Below, piece after piece: positions 1 to 8,608 of a stretch of DNA of 58,985 nt. The notes beneath the pieces were generated by a model. It was given only the letters and a program-made list of their open reading frames with translations, had not been told where the DNA came from and searched no databases. Position numbers and translations under genes: made by a program. The stretch spans positions 1 to 58,985 of the forward strand of contig JABFSG010000012.1 of the NCBI GenBank assembly GCA_013140715.1, given 5' to 3'. The first letter of the stretch is position 1. The number at the start of each line of letters is the position of its first letter. Source of the DNA: Nitrospiraceae bacterium (lineage in GTDB: Bacteria > Nitrospirota > Nitrospiria > Nitrospirales > Nitrospiraceae).

Positions 1-28
1 CCCTTACCCCTTACCCCTTACCCCTCAC
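1..28. repeat. Four tandem CCCTTAC heptamers
   Basis: The window opens with three exact CCCTTAC units and a fourth CCCTCAC unit. Similar C-rich wording (CCCCTTACCCC) recurs just before the M48 gene at about 15091-15112, so this looks like one of the low-complexity intergenic words of this genome. Here it runs in frame into the HAD hydrolase reading frame. Confidence 0.75.
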
Positions 29-694
29 GTCGTCGACTGGAGCCAGATCGACGATGTCCTCCTCGATATGGATGGGACCCTGCTCGACCGCCATTTCGAC
101 AATTTCTTTTTCGAAGAAGAATTACCGCGTCGGTATGCCACGCTTCACGGTCTACAGCTCGAAGAGTCTCGTGAAGGGCTGATGGCGATGTATCGCTCGG
201 TCGAAGGCGAACTGGCCTGGACCGATCTGCATTATTGGACCAAGCAGGTAGGAATCGATGTTGTGGCGATGACCAAAGAGCTGGATCATATGATCGGCTT
301 CCTCTTTGGGGCAGAGGAGTTTCTGCAACACCTTCGACAGCTGGGAAAGAAGGTGACGATCGTGACAAATGCCCATGAATCAGGTGTGGCCATCAAAGTT
401 GCTAAGACCGGACTCGATCGATATGTCGATCGAATCGTGAATGCGTTTGAGGTTGGGTATCTGAAAATGCGCCCGGAATATTGGCCCAATTGTCAGCGAT
501 TACTTGGATTCGATCCAACCAGGTCCCTTTTCATGGATGACGATGAGAATTGCCTGATTGCGGCAAAACAATTTGGTGTCGCCCACCTCATTCATAGCGC
601 CAAGTCGAGTTCTCAACTGCCCCCCACCCCGCTGGCACAGTTCGCTTCGGTCATCGGTTTTTCTTCACTCCTGAGCAGGCAGCCTGTAATCTAG
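2..694 (+). CDS. HAD-superfamily hydrolase (5' end outside window or start unresolved)
   Basis: This is a small HAD-fold phosphatase, probably acting on a phosphorylated metabolite in the cytoplasm. Motif I (DMDGTLLD) starts at base 65, motif II is VTNAHE, and the C-terminal acidic motif is MDDDENC. The first ATG, at base 68, lies inside motif I and would delete the nucleophilic aspartate, so it cannot be the true start. The frame is open to the window edge and has no ATG, GTG or TTG upstream of base 68. The gene therefore either starts before the window or uses an unusual start after the heptamer repeat. The C-terminus is complete. The substrate cannot be told from sequence. Confidence 0.75.
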   Translation, partial: PYPLPLTPHVVDWSQIDDVLLDMDGTLLDRHFDNFFFEEELPRRYATLHGLQLEESREGLMAMYRSVEGELAWTDLHYWTKQVGIDVVAMTKELDHMIGFLFGAEEFLQHLRQLGKKVTIVTNAHESGVAIKVAKTGLDRYVDRIVNAFEVGYLKMRPEYWPNCQRLLGFDPTRSLFMDDDENCLIAAKQFGVAHLIHSAKSSSQLPPTPLAQFASVIGFSSLLSRQPVI

Positions 695-733
695 CAATAT
701 GCTATAAAGTCCGGCAGTCTGCTTTCTTCATTT

Positions 734-797
734 GGTCTATCTCGTTTATTTGGTTTGTCTTGTAACGGACCACCTAACCAGAAAAACCAGGTAGACC
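734..797. repeat. Imperfect inverted repeat, GGTCTAT/TTGGTT word family
   Basis: Arms at 734-755 and 776-797 are reverse complements at 18 of 22 positions, with a 20-base loop. The left strand is T/G-rich and the right is A/C-rich. Similar sequence lies at 23081-23134 and about 35803-35905. The gap before leuS holds nothing else recognisable. It could fold in RNA and act as a weak terminator or attenuator, but there is no U-tract. Confidence 0.65.
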
Positions 798-894
798 AGA
801 CAGACCAGGCGAACCCTTCCTCGATTCTTGTTGCTCCCGCAGGTCTATGTTAGAGTCCTTCCTCTTTTTCTAACTCTCTGCACTCTGTCGCGGC

Positions 895-3330
895 ATGAGT
901 AAGACCTACGATCATCAGACCATTGAAGTGAAGTGGCAGGCCTACTGGGATCAGCACCGGACCTTCCGGGTATCTGACGACCAGACCCTGCCAAAATTCT
1001 ACTGCCTCGACATGTTCCCCTACCCCTCCGGATCGGGCCTCCACGTCGGCCATCTGGAAGGCTATACCGCGACGGATATCGTGTCCCGCTTTAAGCGCAT
1101 GAAGGGTTTCAATGTGCTGCATCCGATGGGATGGGATGCGTTCGGACTGCCGGCTGAACAATATGCCGTGAAGACGGGCGTCCACCCTGCCATTACGACA
1201 GCCCAGAATATCGAGACCTTCAAACGCCAGATGAAACGTGTCGGTCTGTCCTACGACTGGGAACGCGAGGTCGGCACGATCGATCCCGATTATTACCGCT
1301 GGACACAGTGGATTTTCTTGAAACTGTTCGAGCGAGGGCTGGCTTACGTGGCAGAAGTGCCGGTGAACTGGTGTCCGGCGCTGGGGACAGTGCTGGCGAA
1401 TGAAGAGATCATCGATGGCAAGAGTGAAGTCGGCGGGTTCGATGTGCTGCGCAAGCCAATGCGCCAGTGGGTATTGAAGATCACAGCCTATGCCGACCGG
1501 CTTCTCGAAGATTTGAGGCTGGTCGAATGGCCGCCCAGTACATTGGAGATGCAGAAAAACTGGATCGGACGGTCGATCGGAGCCGAAGTCGAGTTCACTC
1601 TGGCCGGCGTCCCCGGCACGTTGCGAATCTTTACGACCAGACCCGACACTCTGTTCGGCGCGACCTATATGGTGCTGGCCCCTGAGCATCCACTGGTGGA
1701 GGCAGTCACAACGGCCGATCGCAAGTCCGACGTGATCGCTTATCGCGAGTCGGCATCCAGAAAAAGCGATCTCCAGCGGCAGGAACTCGAAAAGGAAAAG
1801 ACCGGGGTCTTCACCGGCGGCTATGCAGTGAATCCGGTGAATGACGAGCCACTCCCCATTTGGATTGCCGACTATGTCTTGATGGGCTATGGGACCGGTG
1901 CCATCATGGCCGTGCCAGCGCACGACGAGCGGGACTGGGCCTTTGCCAAGACCTATGGATTGCCGATCCGAGAAGTGATTGCAGGCGGTCAGGTTGAGCA
2001 AGAGGCGTTCGTCTCGACCGACAAGGGCACTGTCGTCAATTCCTCGGCACCGGATGGAAGTGTGACCATCAATGGGATGACACCGGCCGACGCCATTCCA
2101 AAAATTACGACCTGGCTGGAGTCCCGAAGCAAGGGCCGCAAGGCAGTGAACTACAAGTTGCGTGACTGGCTGTTTGCCCGTCAACGTTATTGGGGTGAGC
2201 CCTTTCCGATTCTGTGGGTCGATGGTCAGGCCCTTCCAATTCCGGAAGAACAGTTGCCGGTACTCTTGCCCGAAACCAGCAATTTCAAACCGTCCGGGAA
2301 CGGCGAAAGCCCACTCGCCAATCTAACCGACTGGCTGACGACTACCGACCCGATTAGCGGAATGCCTGCCAGCCGTGAAACCAACACGATGCCCCAATGG
2401 GCTGGCTCCTGCTGGTATTACCTGCGATTTATCGATCCGAAGAACCAGAGCCAGCTCGTCGATCCAGCCAAGGAGCGCTATTGGATGCCGGTGGATCTCT
2501 ACATCGGCGGCAGCGAACATGCCGTGCTGCATTTGCTCTATGCGAGGTTTTGGCACAAGGTTCTGTACGATATCGGAGTGGTCAGTACCCCGGAGCCGTT
2601 TAAGAAGCTGGTGCATCAGGGCATTGTGCTGGGGGAAGATAATCAAAAGATGTCGAAGTCCCGCGGCAATGTCGTGAATCCCGACGAGATCATGGATCAG
2701 TTCGGCGCCGACGCCGTGCGGCTCTATGAAATGTTCATGGGTCCTCTGGAGGCGGTGAAACCTTGGAGTACGAGGGGTGTAGAAGGAGTTACGCGGTTTC
2801 TGGAGCGGACCTGGCGGCTCATGGTGAATGAAGAAGGCCGGCTCTCACATGCCGTAGTGGAGACAGTTCCTACTCTCGAACAACAGCGGTTGCTACACCA
2901 GACCATCAAAAAGGTGACGGAAGATATTGAAGCCTTGCGATTCAATACCGCCATCTCCCAGATGATGGTCTTTACCAATGAGATGACAAAGACCGAACAA
3001 CGGTCACGGGTCTTGCTTGAACCATTCGTCTTGCTCCTGGCCCCCTTCGCACCCCATCTGGCCGAAGAATTATGGGAAGTGCTCGGCCACCAACCGAGCC
3101 TGTCTCAGCAAACCTGGCCGATCTTCGATCCGGCACTGATCGTAAGCGATCGGCTGACCATTCCAATCCAGGTGAATGGAAAGTTGCGGGCCAAACTGGA
3201 CGTAGGGGCCGATGCGACTCGCGAGCAGATCGAGGGACTGGCGCGCGGGCAGGTCGCAGAGTGGCTGCAGGGCAAGGAGCCGAAGAAGATTGTGTATGTC
3301 GAAAAAAAACTGATGAACTTTGTGGTGTGA
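895..3330 (+). CDS. leuS: Leucine--tRNA ligase
   Basis: Class I aminoacyl-tRNA synthetase that charges tRNA-Leu in the cytoplasm. The 811-residue length is normal for bacterial LeuRS. The class I signature appears as HVGH near residue 50 and the KMSKS loop near residue 585 ([13 protein letters not shown]). The CP1 editing domain is present, with the T-rich [11 protein letters not shown] segment near residue 250. The anticodon-binding and C-terminal domains are intact. ATG start at 895. The stop is followed closely by lptE, with holA behind, giving a probable leuS-lptE-holA unit. Confidence 0.98.
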   Translation: MSKTYDHQTIEVKWQAYWDQHRTFRVSDDQTLPKFYCLDMFPYPSGSGLHVGHLEGYTATDIVSRFKRMKGFNVLHPMGWDAFGLPAEQYAVKTGVHPAITTAQNIETFKRQMKRVGLSYDWEREVGTIDPDYYRWTQWIFLKLFERGLAYVAEVPVNWCPALGTVLANEEIIDGKSEVGGFDVLRKPMRQWVLKITAYADRLLEDLRLVEWPPSTLEMQKNWIGRSIGAEVEFTLAGVPGTLRIFTTRPDTLFGATYMVLAPEHPLVEAVTTADRKSDVIAYRESASRKSDLQRQELEKEKTGVFTGGYAVNPVNDEPLPIWIADYVLMGYGTGAIMAVPAHDERDWAFAKTYGLPIREVIAGGQVEQEAFVSTDKGTVVNSSAPDGSVTINGMTPADAIPKITTWLESRSKGRKAVNYKLRDWLFARQRYWGEPFPILWVDGQALPIPEEQLPVLLPETSNFKPSGNGESPLANLTDWLTTTDPISGMPASRETNTMPQWAGSCWYYLRFIDPKNQSQLVDPAKERYWMPVDLYIGGSEHAVLHLLYARFWHKVLYDIGVVSTPEPFKKLVHQGIVLGEDNQKMSKSRGNVVNPDEIMDQFGADAVRLYEMFMGPLEAVKPWSTRGVEGVTRFLERTWRLMVNEEGRLSHAVVETVPTLEQQRLLHQTIKKVTEDIEALRFNTAISQMMVFTNEMTKTEQRSRVLLEPFVLLLAPFAPHLAEELWEVLGHQPSLSQQTWPIFDPALIVSDRLTIPIQVNGKLRAKLDVGADATREQIEGLARGQVAEWLQGKEPKKIVYVEKKLMNFVV

Positions 3331-3350
3331 ACGAGCGAGAAGGGCGCGAC

Positions 3351-3435
3351 GTGCGAGAAAAGCGAGACGGGCTGAGACAATGTGCTTCGCGGAATTGGAC
3401 AGTTGCCTGTCGCGCATGTCTCGCTTCTCTCGCAT
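3351..3435. repeat. Inverted repeat spanning the lptE start and signal peptide
   Basis: Arms 3351-3368 and 3418-3435 are reverse complements at 16 of 18 positions, separated by 49 bases. The left arm begins exactly at the proposed GTG start of lptE. The right arm, rich in CTCGCNTCTC words, lies in the hydrophobic core of the signal peptide. Further partial matches (GAGCGAGAAGGGCGCGAC upstream, GTCTCGCGCTC downstream) extend the symmetry. Confidence 0.7.
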
Positions 3436-4013
3436 GTCTCGCGCTCTTAGCCGGCTGCGGTTACCAATTCCGTGTGGAGGGAGCGGGACCCACGATCGGG
3501 GGTACAACGGCAACATCTTCTTCCACGTCGCCTCCACCCCGATTAGTAGTCCAGACTCTGGAAAATAAAAGTTTTGAACCCAACCTGGAAACCCGCTACA
3601 CCAACTATCTGCGCCACGAATTTTCATCCGGCAGCGGGGCTCAGATCGTGGCGGATACTGAGGCAGCAGATCTTGTGTTGTCAGGTCAAATTCTCTCGGT
3701 CATGGTTCCAACGCTCAGTTTCAGCCAGACCACCACACTCGAAAGCCGTACAGAAGTTGTGGTAACGGTCAAGGTGGAGGAGACGAGGACGAAACGTCTT
3801 GTGTGGGCGCAAATGGCGAAGGGTGCCTCAGAGTTCTATGTGACGCCGGATCTGCAATTCAACCGTGTGTTACAAAACCGGGCCTTGGAGCAAGCAGGCC
3901 GCTTCATCGCCGAAGACTTAGCCTCCCGCTTTCTGCTCCAGTTGGAATCGGGAAAACTTGCAAAGCCGGATCTGGATCCAACATCGAACAACGTGGACAG
4001 CAACACCAAATAA
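3351..4013 (+). CDS. lptE: LPS-assembly lipoprotein LptE
   Basis: Outer-membrane lipoprotein expected to plug the LptD barrel and help deliver lipopolysaccharide to the cell surface. The lipobox LAGC is followed by GYQFRVEG, the usual LptE beginning (CGYxF/L). The rest shows the LptE-type pattern of NKSFEPNLE, RYTNYLRHEF and a TTTLESRTE strand. GTG at 3351 is chosen because GAGAAGG lies just upstream and it gives a 220-residue protein with a charged n-region (MREKRD). GTG at 3327, overlapping the leuS stop, is the alternative. The signal peptide is unusually Cys/Leu/Ala-repetitive because it is encoded by an inverted repeat. Ends 13 bases before holA. Confidence 0.85.
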   Translation: MREKRDGLRQCASRNWTVACRACLASLACLALLAGCGYQFRVEGAGPTIGGTTATSSSTSPPPRLVVQTLENKSFEPNLETRYTNYLRHEFSSGSGAQIVADTEAADLVLSGQILSVMVPTLSFSQTTTLESRTEVVVTVKVEETRTKRLVWAQMAKGASEFYVTPDLQFNRVLQNRALEQAGRFIAEDLASRFLLQLESGKLAKPDLDPTSNNVDSNTK

Positions 4014-4026
4014 ACCCGATCCATCT

Positions 4027-5130
4027 ATGGCCACAGCCATTTCTCATGCTCAGCTCAAGTCTCAGCTTACCCAAGGAACAGTTGCACCGCTGTATCTGGT
4101 GGTTGGCGAGGAGGATTTGCTGCGCGATTTGGCTCTGGATACGCTGAGAGGCGCGCTATTAGGAGAAGGCGAAAGCGATTTCAATTGCGATCTGTTCTAT
4201 GGAGATGACTCGAGTGGAGCAGAGATTGCTACCTGTGCTTCGGAAGTAGCCGTGTTTGCGGCTCGGAGGGTGGTAGTGGTGAAAGCGGCCGATAAACTTC
4301 CAGCCCGGGAATGCGAGGCGCTCCTTCCCTATCTGAAGGAGCCGAATGGTTCCACCGCCATGATTTTCATTGCGCCGAAGCTTGATGGACGGCTGAAGTT
4401 CACACAGGCCCTTACACGGGTAGCTGTGACCGTCGATTGCTCACCGCTCAGAGAAGCGCAATGGCTTCCTTGGCTCAGGCAGGATGCTGAACGGGTTGGG
4501 ATCAGGCTCGATGAGGAAGCTGTCGAATTGCTTAGAGAAGCCTGCGGTGGTTCGCTCTATTCGGTTCGGCGGGAATTGGAAAAACTAGCCGCCTATGTCT
4601 CTCCAGGCCGATCGGTCAATGCAGTTGACGTAGCAACCCTGCGTGGAACAGAACCAGGCGCTTCGGTATTTGACTTGACATTGGCCATTGGAGAGAGAAA
4701 TCGTGGACGGGTTTTGGCGATTCTGGCCCGGAATCTTGAAGTAGGTGAGGCTCCGCTTAGAATCCTCGGTTCCCTGGCCTGGCAGTATCGGAGGCTGTGG
4801 AAGGTCAAGGAAGTTTTACGGCAGAGTGGCCGTGAGGGAGAAGCCGCTCGGACATTGCGCATGGATCCCTATAAGATGCGAGTATTTCTTGAGCAGTTCC
4901 CTGACGCGCACCTACAGGAGGCGCTTCGGTTATTGTTGGAAGCCGACGCGAAGCTGAAGGGTGGAAGCGGGGGACGTCCCGCACGAATCTTAGAGGACCT
5001 GTTGTTGCGGCTGTGCAATCACATAGAGCCCAACAGGCCCACACTCTCACCAAGTCGTGGCTTAGAAATGCCGCGACCAGTGAGGGCGAGAACGATATCG
5101 AACGTGCGTACGGTTACGCGGGGGAAGTAG
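4027..5130 (+). CDS. holA: DNA polymerase III subunit delta
   Basis: Clamp-loader delta subunit, which opens the beta sliding clamp during replication. It begins MATAISHAQLKSQL and carries the typical PLYLVVGEEDLLRDLALD segment near residue 25, the DCSPL and WLPWLRQDAE region near residue 140, and the C-terminal collar-like helices. The 367-residue length fits the family. The frame is open further upstream inside lptE, but ATG 4027, thirteen bases after the lptE stop, gives the family-like N-terminus. leuS, lptE and holA are also adjacent in many other Gram-negative genomes. Its last codons overlap the 3' end of convergent rpsT by 17 bases. Confidence 0.93.
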   Translation: MATAISHAQLKSQLTQGTVAPLYLVVGEEDLLRDLALDTLRGALLGEGESDFNCDLFYGDDSSGAEIATCASEVAVFAARRVVVVKAADKLPARECEALLPYLKEPNGSTAMIFIAPKLDGRLKFTQALTRVAVTVDCSPLREAQWLPWLRQDAERVGIRLDEEAVELLREACGGSLYSVRRELEKLAAYVSPGRSVNAVDVATLRGTEPGASVFDLTLAIGERNRGRVLAILARNLEVGEAPLRILGSLAWQYRRLWKVKEVLRQSGREGEAARTLRMDPYKMRVFLEQFPDAHLQEALRLLLEADAKLKGGSGGRPARILEDLLLRLCNHIEPNRPTLSPSRGLEMPRPVRARTISNVRTVTRGK

Positions 5131-5392
5131 ACAAGGAGTTGACGTGGAGAGTGAGACGAGCGATCCGGCGCGAGGCCGTATTCGGTTTCATCACACCTTT
5201 CGTCACAGCCTTGCCGAGTGCCGACGTGGCCTGGCAAAGAGATGCCTTCGCATCCTCGACTTTTTTCTCAGCCACCGCCGACTGGACTTTCTTGACGAGG
5301 CTCTTGAGAGCGCCCAGCGTCGCACGGTTACGAGCCTGTCTCTTCACGGACTGGCGAGCTCGACGGATTGTCGATTTGTGTACAACCGGCAT
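5114..5392 (-). CDS. rpsT: 30S ribosomal protein S20
   Basis: Small basic ribosomal protein that binds 16S rRNA during early 30S assembly. The 92 residues match S20: HKSTIRRARQSVKRQARN at the N-terminus, a central helix LKSLVKKVQSAVAEKK, and the conserved KGVMKPNTASRRIARL near the end. The ribosome-binding site ACAGGAG lies upstream of the ATG. Convergent with holA; the coding ends overlap by 17 bases, so the two transcripts are antisense to each other there. Confidence 0.97.
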   Translation of the reverse strand: MPVVHKSTIRRARQSVKRQARNRATLGALKSLVKKVQSAVAEKKVEDAKASLCQATSALGKAVTKGVMKPNTASRRIARLTLHVNSLSTSPA

Positions 5393-5419
5393 AGTAGACT
5401 CCTGTAGAAAAAGAACGCT

Positions 5420-5449
5420 CTTGTACCATACGGCTTAACAAAGCGTCAA
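5420..5449 (-). promoter_or_regulatory. Candidate sigma-70 promoter of rpsT
   Basis: On the minus strand TTGACG (5444-5449) and TACAAG (5420-5425) are separated by 18 bases. Transcription would begin about 20 bases upstream of the rpsT start codon, just before its AGGAG ribosome-binding site. The -35 matches five of six consensus bases and the -10 four of six. Confidence 0.45.
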
Positions 5450-5478
5450 GGTGAACCCTCCTGCAAAAGGACAAGCTC

Positions 5479-6192
5479 GTGACAACTATCATTGCCCGTG
5501 ATCGCTTAATCTTGGCCCTCGACGTCCCCTCAAGCGATGAAGCCGACCGTCTTCTCGATCGCTTACAGGACCAGGTTGTATTCGTGAAGGTCGGACTCGA
5601 ACTCTATACTGCAGCCGGACCCGAGATGGTCCAACGCCTGATCGCACGAGGCAAACGAGTGTTCCTCGACCTGAAGTTTCTGGACATTGAGGAAACAGTT
5701 CGTCGGGCCACTGCCCGTGTTGCAGCGATGGGAGTGGAGTTTTTGACGGTTCATGCAAACCGGAAAGCGCTGGTCGCAGCAGTCCAAGGTCGTGGAGACT
5801 CCAGGCTTCAACTGTTGGCGGTAACAGTGCTGACCAACTTTGACAGCCAGGATCTTCGCGACATGGGCATTCAACGGACTGTCCAGGACTTGGTTGCCGC
5901 GCGTGCTTTATTAGCGTCCGAGGTGGGCTGTGACGGGGTCGTCGCCTCAGGTGAGGAACCGGCCATCCTCCGTCCTAAGGTTGGTCCACGATTTCTGATC
6001 GTCACACCGGGCGTGCGCCCGGTCGGCAAGGATGTCGATGACCATGCGCGAGCCACCACACCGACCCAGGCAATTTCAGCGGGGGCTGACTATCTGGTAG
6101 TCGGCCGACCTATCAGGGACGCCTCGGATCCTGCCGCCGCTGCCGCTGCAATCTTGTCGGAAATGCAGGCCGCCTTCGATGCCAGAGGATGA
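5479..6192 (+). CDS. pyrF: Orotidine 5'-phosphate decarboxylase
   Basis: Converts OMP to UMP, the last step of de novo pyrimidine synthesis. The 237-residue TIM barrel has LALDVPSSDEA at the first strand, the catalytic DLKFLDIEETV block (D-x-K-x-x-D type), VTVLTNFD, and the phosphate-binding TPGVRP and VVGRPIRDASDP loops. GTG start at 5479. It stands alone, divergent from rpsT. Confidence 0.96.
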   Translation: MTTIIARDRLILALDVPSSDEADRLLDRLQDQVVFVKVGLELYTAAGPEMVQRLIARGKRVFLDLKFLDIEETVRRATARVAAMGVEFLTVHANRKALVAAVQGRGDSRLQLLAVTVLTNFDSQDLRDMGIQRTVQDLVAARALLASEVGCDGVVASGEEPAILRPKVGPRFLIVTPGVRPVGKDVDDHARATTPTQAISAGADYLVVGRPIRDASDPAAAAAAILSEMQAAFDARG

Positions 6193-6274
6193 TCGCATCA
6201 AACGGCCAATGGCCTTTGCGTCCCGGCGAGCCATGATTAACGAATAACCGGTGACATCAATTATCTCTCGGTGG

Positions 6275-6304
6275 TTGCGGCGATTCTCCGCTCTTTGCTA
6301 AGAT
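6275..6304 (+). promoter_or_regulatory. Possible promoter of tRNA-His
   Basis: TTGCGG at 6275-6280 and TAAGAT at 6299-6304 are spaced by 18 bases and end about 40 bases before the tRNA. Both hexamers match four of six consensus bases. This is the best pair in the gap. Confidence 0.3.
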
Positions 6305-6345
6305 CTCTCTCCTTTGACGTACGGCATATCTCCTCGCCTCAGGAT

Positions 6346-6423
6346 GGTGGGTGTAGCTCAGTTGGTTAGAGCGCCGGATTGTGGATCCGGAGGTCGCGGG
6401 TTCGAAACCCGTCATCCACCCCA
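6346..6423 (+). tRNA. tRNA-His (anticodon GTG)
   Basis: The acceptor arm GTGGGTG (6347-6353) pairs with CATCCAC (6413-6419). The D-arm TAGCTCAGTTGGTTAGAGC and T-arm GGGTTCGAAACCC are canonical. The anticodon loop TTGTGGA holds GTG at 6381-6383. An extra G at 6346 faces C73 at 6420, the G-1:C73 pair that identifies tRNA-His. The CCA end is encoded (6421-6423). Confidence 0.97.
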
Positions 6424-6501
6424 TACCCCTGGCCAACCAATCTTCGCGGTTAGTTCTCCGATTTGTCGACGTCCACGATGACTGACTCTCTCGATCAGGA
6501 A

Positions 6502-8100
6502 TTACTCAGGTCGTACAGGTGGCTGAAGCGGGGCGGATGGATCTCCCGTACTCGAAAGAGGAGCTGGAACTCCATTCTGGCGTTCAAGTTTTTCTAAGAT
6601 ATCTTGCTTGAGCTTCGTCGGTTCCTCGATCCGATTTTCCCGTTGAAGTGTCCCCAGTTCTGCTGACTTGCGGGCATTTAACTCCACCACGTCTCCATCA
6701 TCTCTGACTAGGGTTGGAGTCAAGAATACGAGCAGGTTCAGTTTCTCAATTTGTCTGCTTTGGAATCTGAACAGCCAACCCAAGAACGGGATATCGCCCA
6801 AGAGAGGCACCTTTCGCTCGCTGAGAGTGATGTTATCCCGTACGAGCCCACCGACAACGATCGTCTGCCGATCTTTAGCAATGGTGGTTGTCTCCATCGA
6901 CCGTTTGGTTGTCGTAGGTCCGACCGGGATACTGGCCGTCCCGCTCCCGATCGTTTGTGCCACATTCTCGGCAATCGCGGTAATCTCCTGCTTGATTTTC
7001 AAGCGGATCAGGTCATTTTCCAAAACCTGCGGGGTAATTTCCAATGTGACACCGACATCTTTTCGCTCGATCGTGACAAGAGTGCCCCCCGTGATTCCCT
7101 GGGCCTGGCCTGTCGGAAAGGGACGATTTTCGCCCACGACGATCTTCGCCTCTTGGTTATCTGCCGCGAGCACTTGGGGAGTCGACAGAACGTTCGTGTC
7201 CGTGAGGCTCAACAACAGCTGCAAGAAAGCGCGCACGTTCACCGTATTCAGTACCGACGTTGCTCCTCCTGTTGCAGCGCCAGTAATGGCCTGCGCAATG
7301 GTTGCCAAGTTTTCCGGCGCGCTATTGAGTCCAGCAGCGGCCTGCACTGACCCGCTCCTGCCGGCGCCTATGACTTGAATAGGGTCACTCCCGATCTGTC
7401 TAAGCCGATCGACTTGTACCTCCAAGATGACGGCTTCGACAAAGACCTGATTCCGACGGGTATCCAAGTCACGAATAACGGACTGCAGTTTGAGGTAAGC
7501 GCTCTTTGTCGAACTGATGATGATCGAGTTCGTAGCCTTGTCCGCAAAGACCTGGACTGGGGCTTCGAACTCGCTCAAGGGCCTAAAGAGTGGTCTTGTG
7601 CCGGGTGCCGTCTGAGCGACCGTCTGAGATCGGGCGACAAGGTTAGTCAGGATGGCTGCAAGGTCTGTCGCATTGGCATGCTTCAGCTTGTAGACGAAGG
7701 CCCCTCGCTCCGGAGGAAGATCACCCATTGCCACGATTTGATGGACGTTTCCCTTCATGACGACAGCCAGCCGGCTGACTTCAAGCGCAGCCACAAACAT
7801 GTTGTAGGCTTGGTCCTGCGTAACCTTGGTAGGAGAATAGACGCTGATTTTCCCCCCGGCCTTCTTAACTACATCGTCCAAGACAAAATTCTTACCGGTC
7901 AACTCACTGATGAAGCGAACAAAAACAGCGAGTTCAACATCGTTGAAATCGAGGGACACCCGTCCGGAAGAATTCCCCCCGGACTCAGCCCACGAGACCA
8001 AGGGAAACAGAAATCCACTCAGCACTACCAGCAGACAGACGAGAGCAGTCCGCCTAACCCAACGTAATTGCCCGAAAGGGGGGAAATCCATAATTCTCAT
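6502..8100 (-). CDS. Secretin (GspD/PilQ family), short form
   Basis: Outer-membrane secretin forming a gated channel for type II secretion or type IV pili. After a signal peptide (about residues 18-38) come an N0-like domain (FNDVELAVFVRFISELTGKN, 51-70), one N-type ring domain (about 134-215), and the secretin barrel domain (about 217-465) with VGENRPF, ITPQV and the family signature VPLLGDIPFLGWLF near 431-444. At 532 residues it is shorter than typical GspD, with fewer N domains and no obvious pilotin tail. No other gsp or pil genes are adjacent; a PilB/GspE ATPase lies 23 kb away. Divergent from the 1310-aa gene. An alternative ATG lies at 8091. Confidence 0.85.
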   Translation of the reverse strand: MRIMDFPPFGQLRWVRRTALVCLLVVLSGFLFPLVSWAESGGNSSGRVSLDFNDVELAVFVRFISELTGKNFVLDDVVKKAGGKISVYSPTKVTQDQAYNMFVAALEVSRLAVVMKGNVHQIVAMGDLPPERGAFVYKLKHANATDLAAILTNLVARSQTVAQTAPGTRPLFRPLSEFEAPVQVFADKATNSIIISSTKSAYLKLQSVIRDLDTRRNQVFVEAVILEVQVDRLRQIGSDPIQVIGAGRSGSVQAAAGLNSAPENLATIAQAITGAATGGATSVLNTVNVRAFLQLLLSLTDTNVLSTPQVLAADNQEAKIVVGENRPFPTGQAQGITGGTLVTIERKDVGVTLEITPQVLENDLIRLKIKQEITAIAENVAQTIGSGTASIPVGPTTTKRSMETTTIAKDRQTIVVGGLVRDNITLSERKVPLLGDIPFLGWLFRFQSRQIEKLNLLVFLTPTLVRDDGDVVELNARKSAELGTLQRENRIEEPTKLKQDILEKLERQNGVPAPLSSTGDPSAPLQPPVRPE

Positions 8101-8608
8101 ATAAGTTTGAGGAAAGACCGATCATCCCTCGACCACATTGAGCATGAAAAGGGGATGAAAGACGGTACCACAAGGCTCGTTATCGGCACAACCAGACTAG
8201 GAGCCTGTTGCAACCAGCCGATCGGATTTGCCGCTTGCTTACTCGCCATCCGGCGTAAGAATGTCTTCCTTGCCTGCTTCGACTTCATTGGGGTCCGACA
8301 AAGGAACCCAGCCGGACCTGATTAGAAATCTCATCGGTTACTCCCCAAGAAGACTTTCTCAATGGCAATTCTTGAATGGTTTGTTCATTTTTGACAAATC
8401 ACCAGTAGTAGGAAAGGGGAAGGTTTTTCTAACACACTAATAATTAAGGGCATTCAAAAATTCTTTGACAGCCGGCATGGCACTAGGATTGCACTTGCCC
8501 ATCCAGTTTGCCTCCCCTCATGATCGTGAAAAACAGAATAGAGCAAGTCTGGTGAAAGTAGCCAGGGGAACCACCTCGCATATTTTGATGATCTGCTAAG
8601 GTTGTAAC
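8101..8608. other. 508-bp divergent intergenic region
   Basis: This gap separates the secretin (minus) from the 1310-aa gene (plus). I see no convincing gene in it on either strand. It contains the RpoN-type promoter at 8478-8493 and AT-richer stretches around 8380-8460, including an isolated TTGACA at 8391 without a matching -10. Confidence 0.5.
8478..8493 (+). promoter_or_regulatory. Sigma-54 (RpoN) promoter
   Basis: TGGCACTAGGATTGCA matches the -24/-12 consensus TGGCACGNNNNTTGCA except for T in place of the seventh base, with the invariant GG and GC at the correct spacing. Transcription would start near 8505, leaving a leader of about 100 bases before the GTG at 8609. An enhancer-binding activator would be needed; none is encoded in this window. 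Confidence 0.7.

Noticed and set aside
850-2184. 444-codon minus-strand open frame opposite leuS
   Set aside because: It lies entirely within leuS, an unmistakable gene, and the translation has no recognisable domain; a by-product of codon bias.
6202-6217. GGCCAATGGCC hairpin as a pyrF terminator
   Set aside because: The stem is only four base pairs and is followed by three T residues, too weak to support.
8391-8419. TTGACA at 8391 as a sigma-70 promoter of the 1310-aa gene
   Set aside because: No acceptable -10 hexamer lies 15-19 bases downstream; the RpoN site at 8478 is much better.
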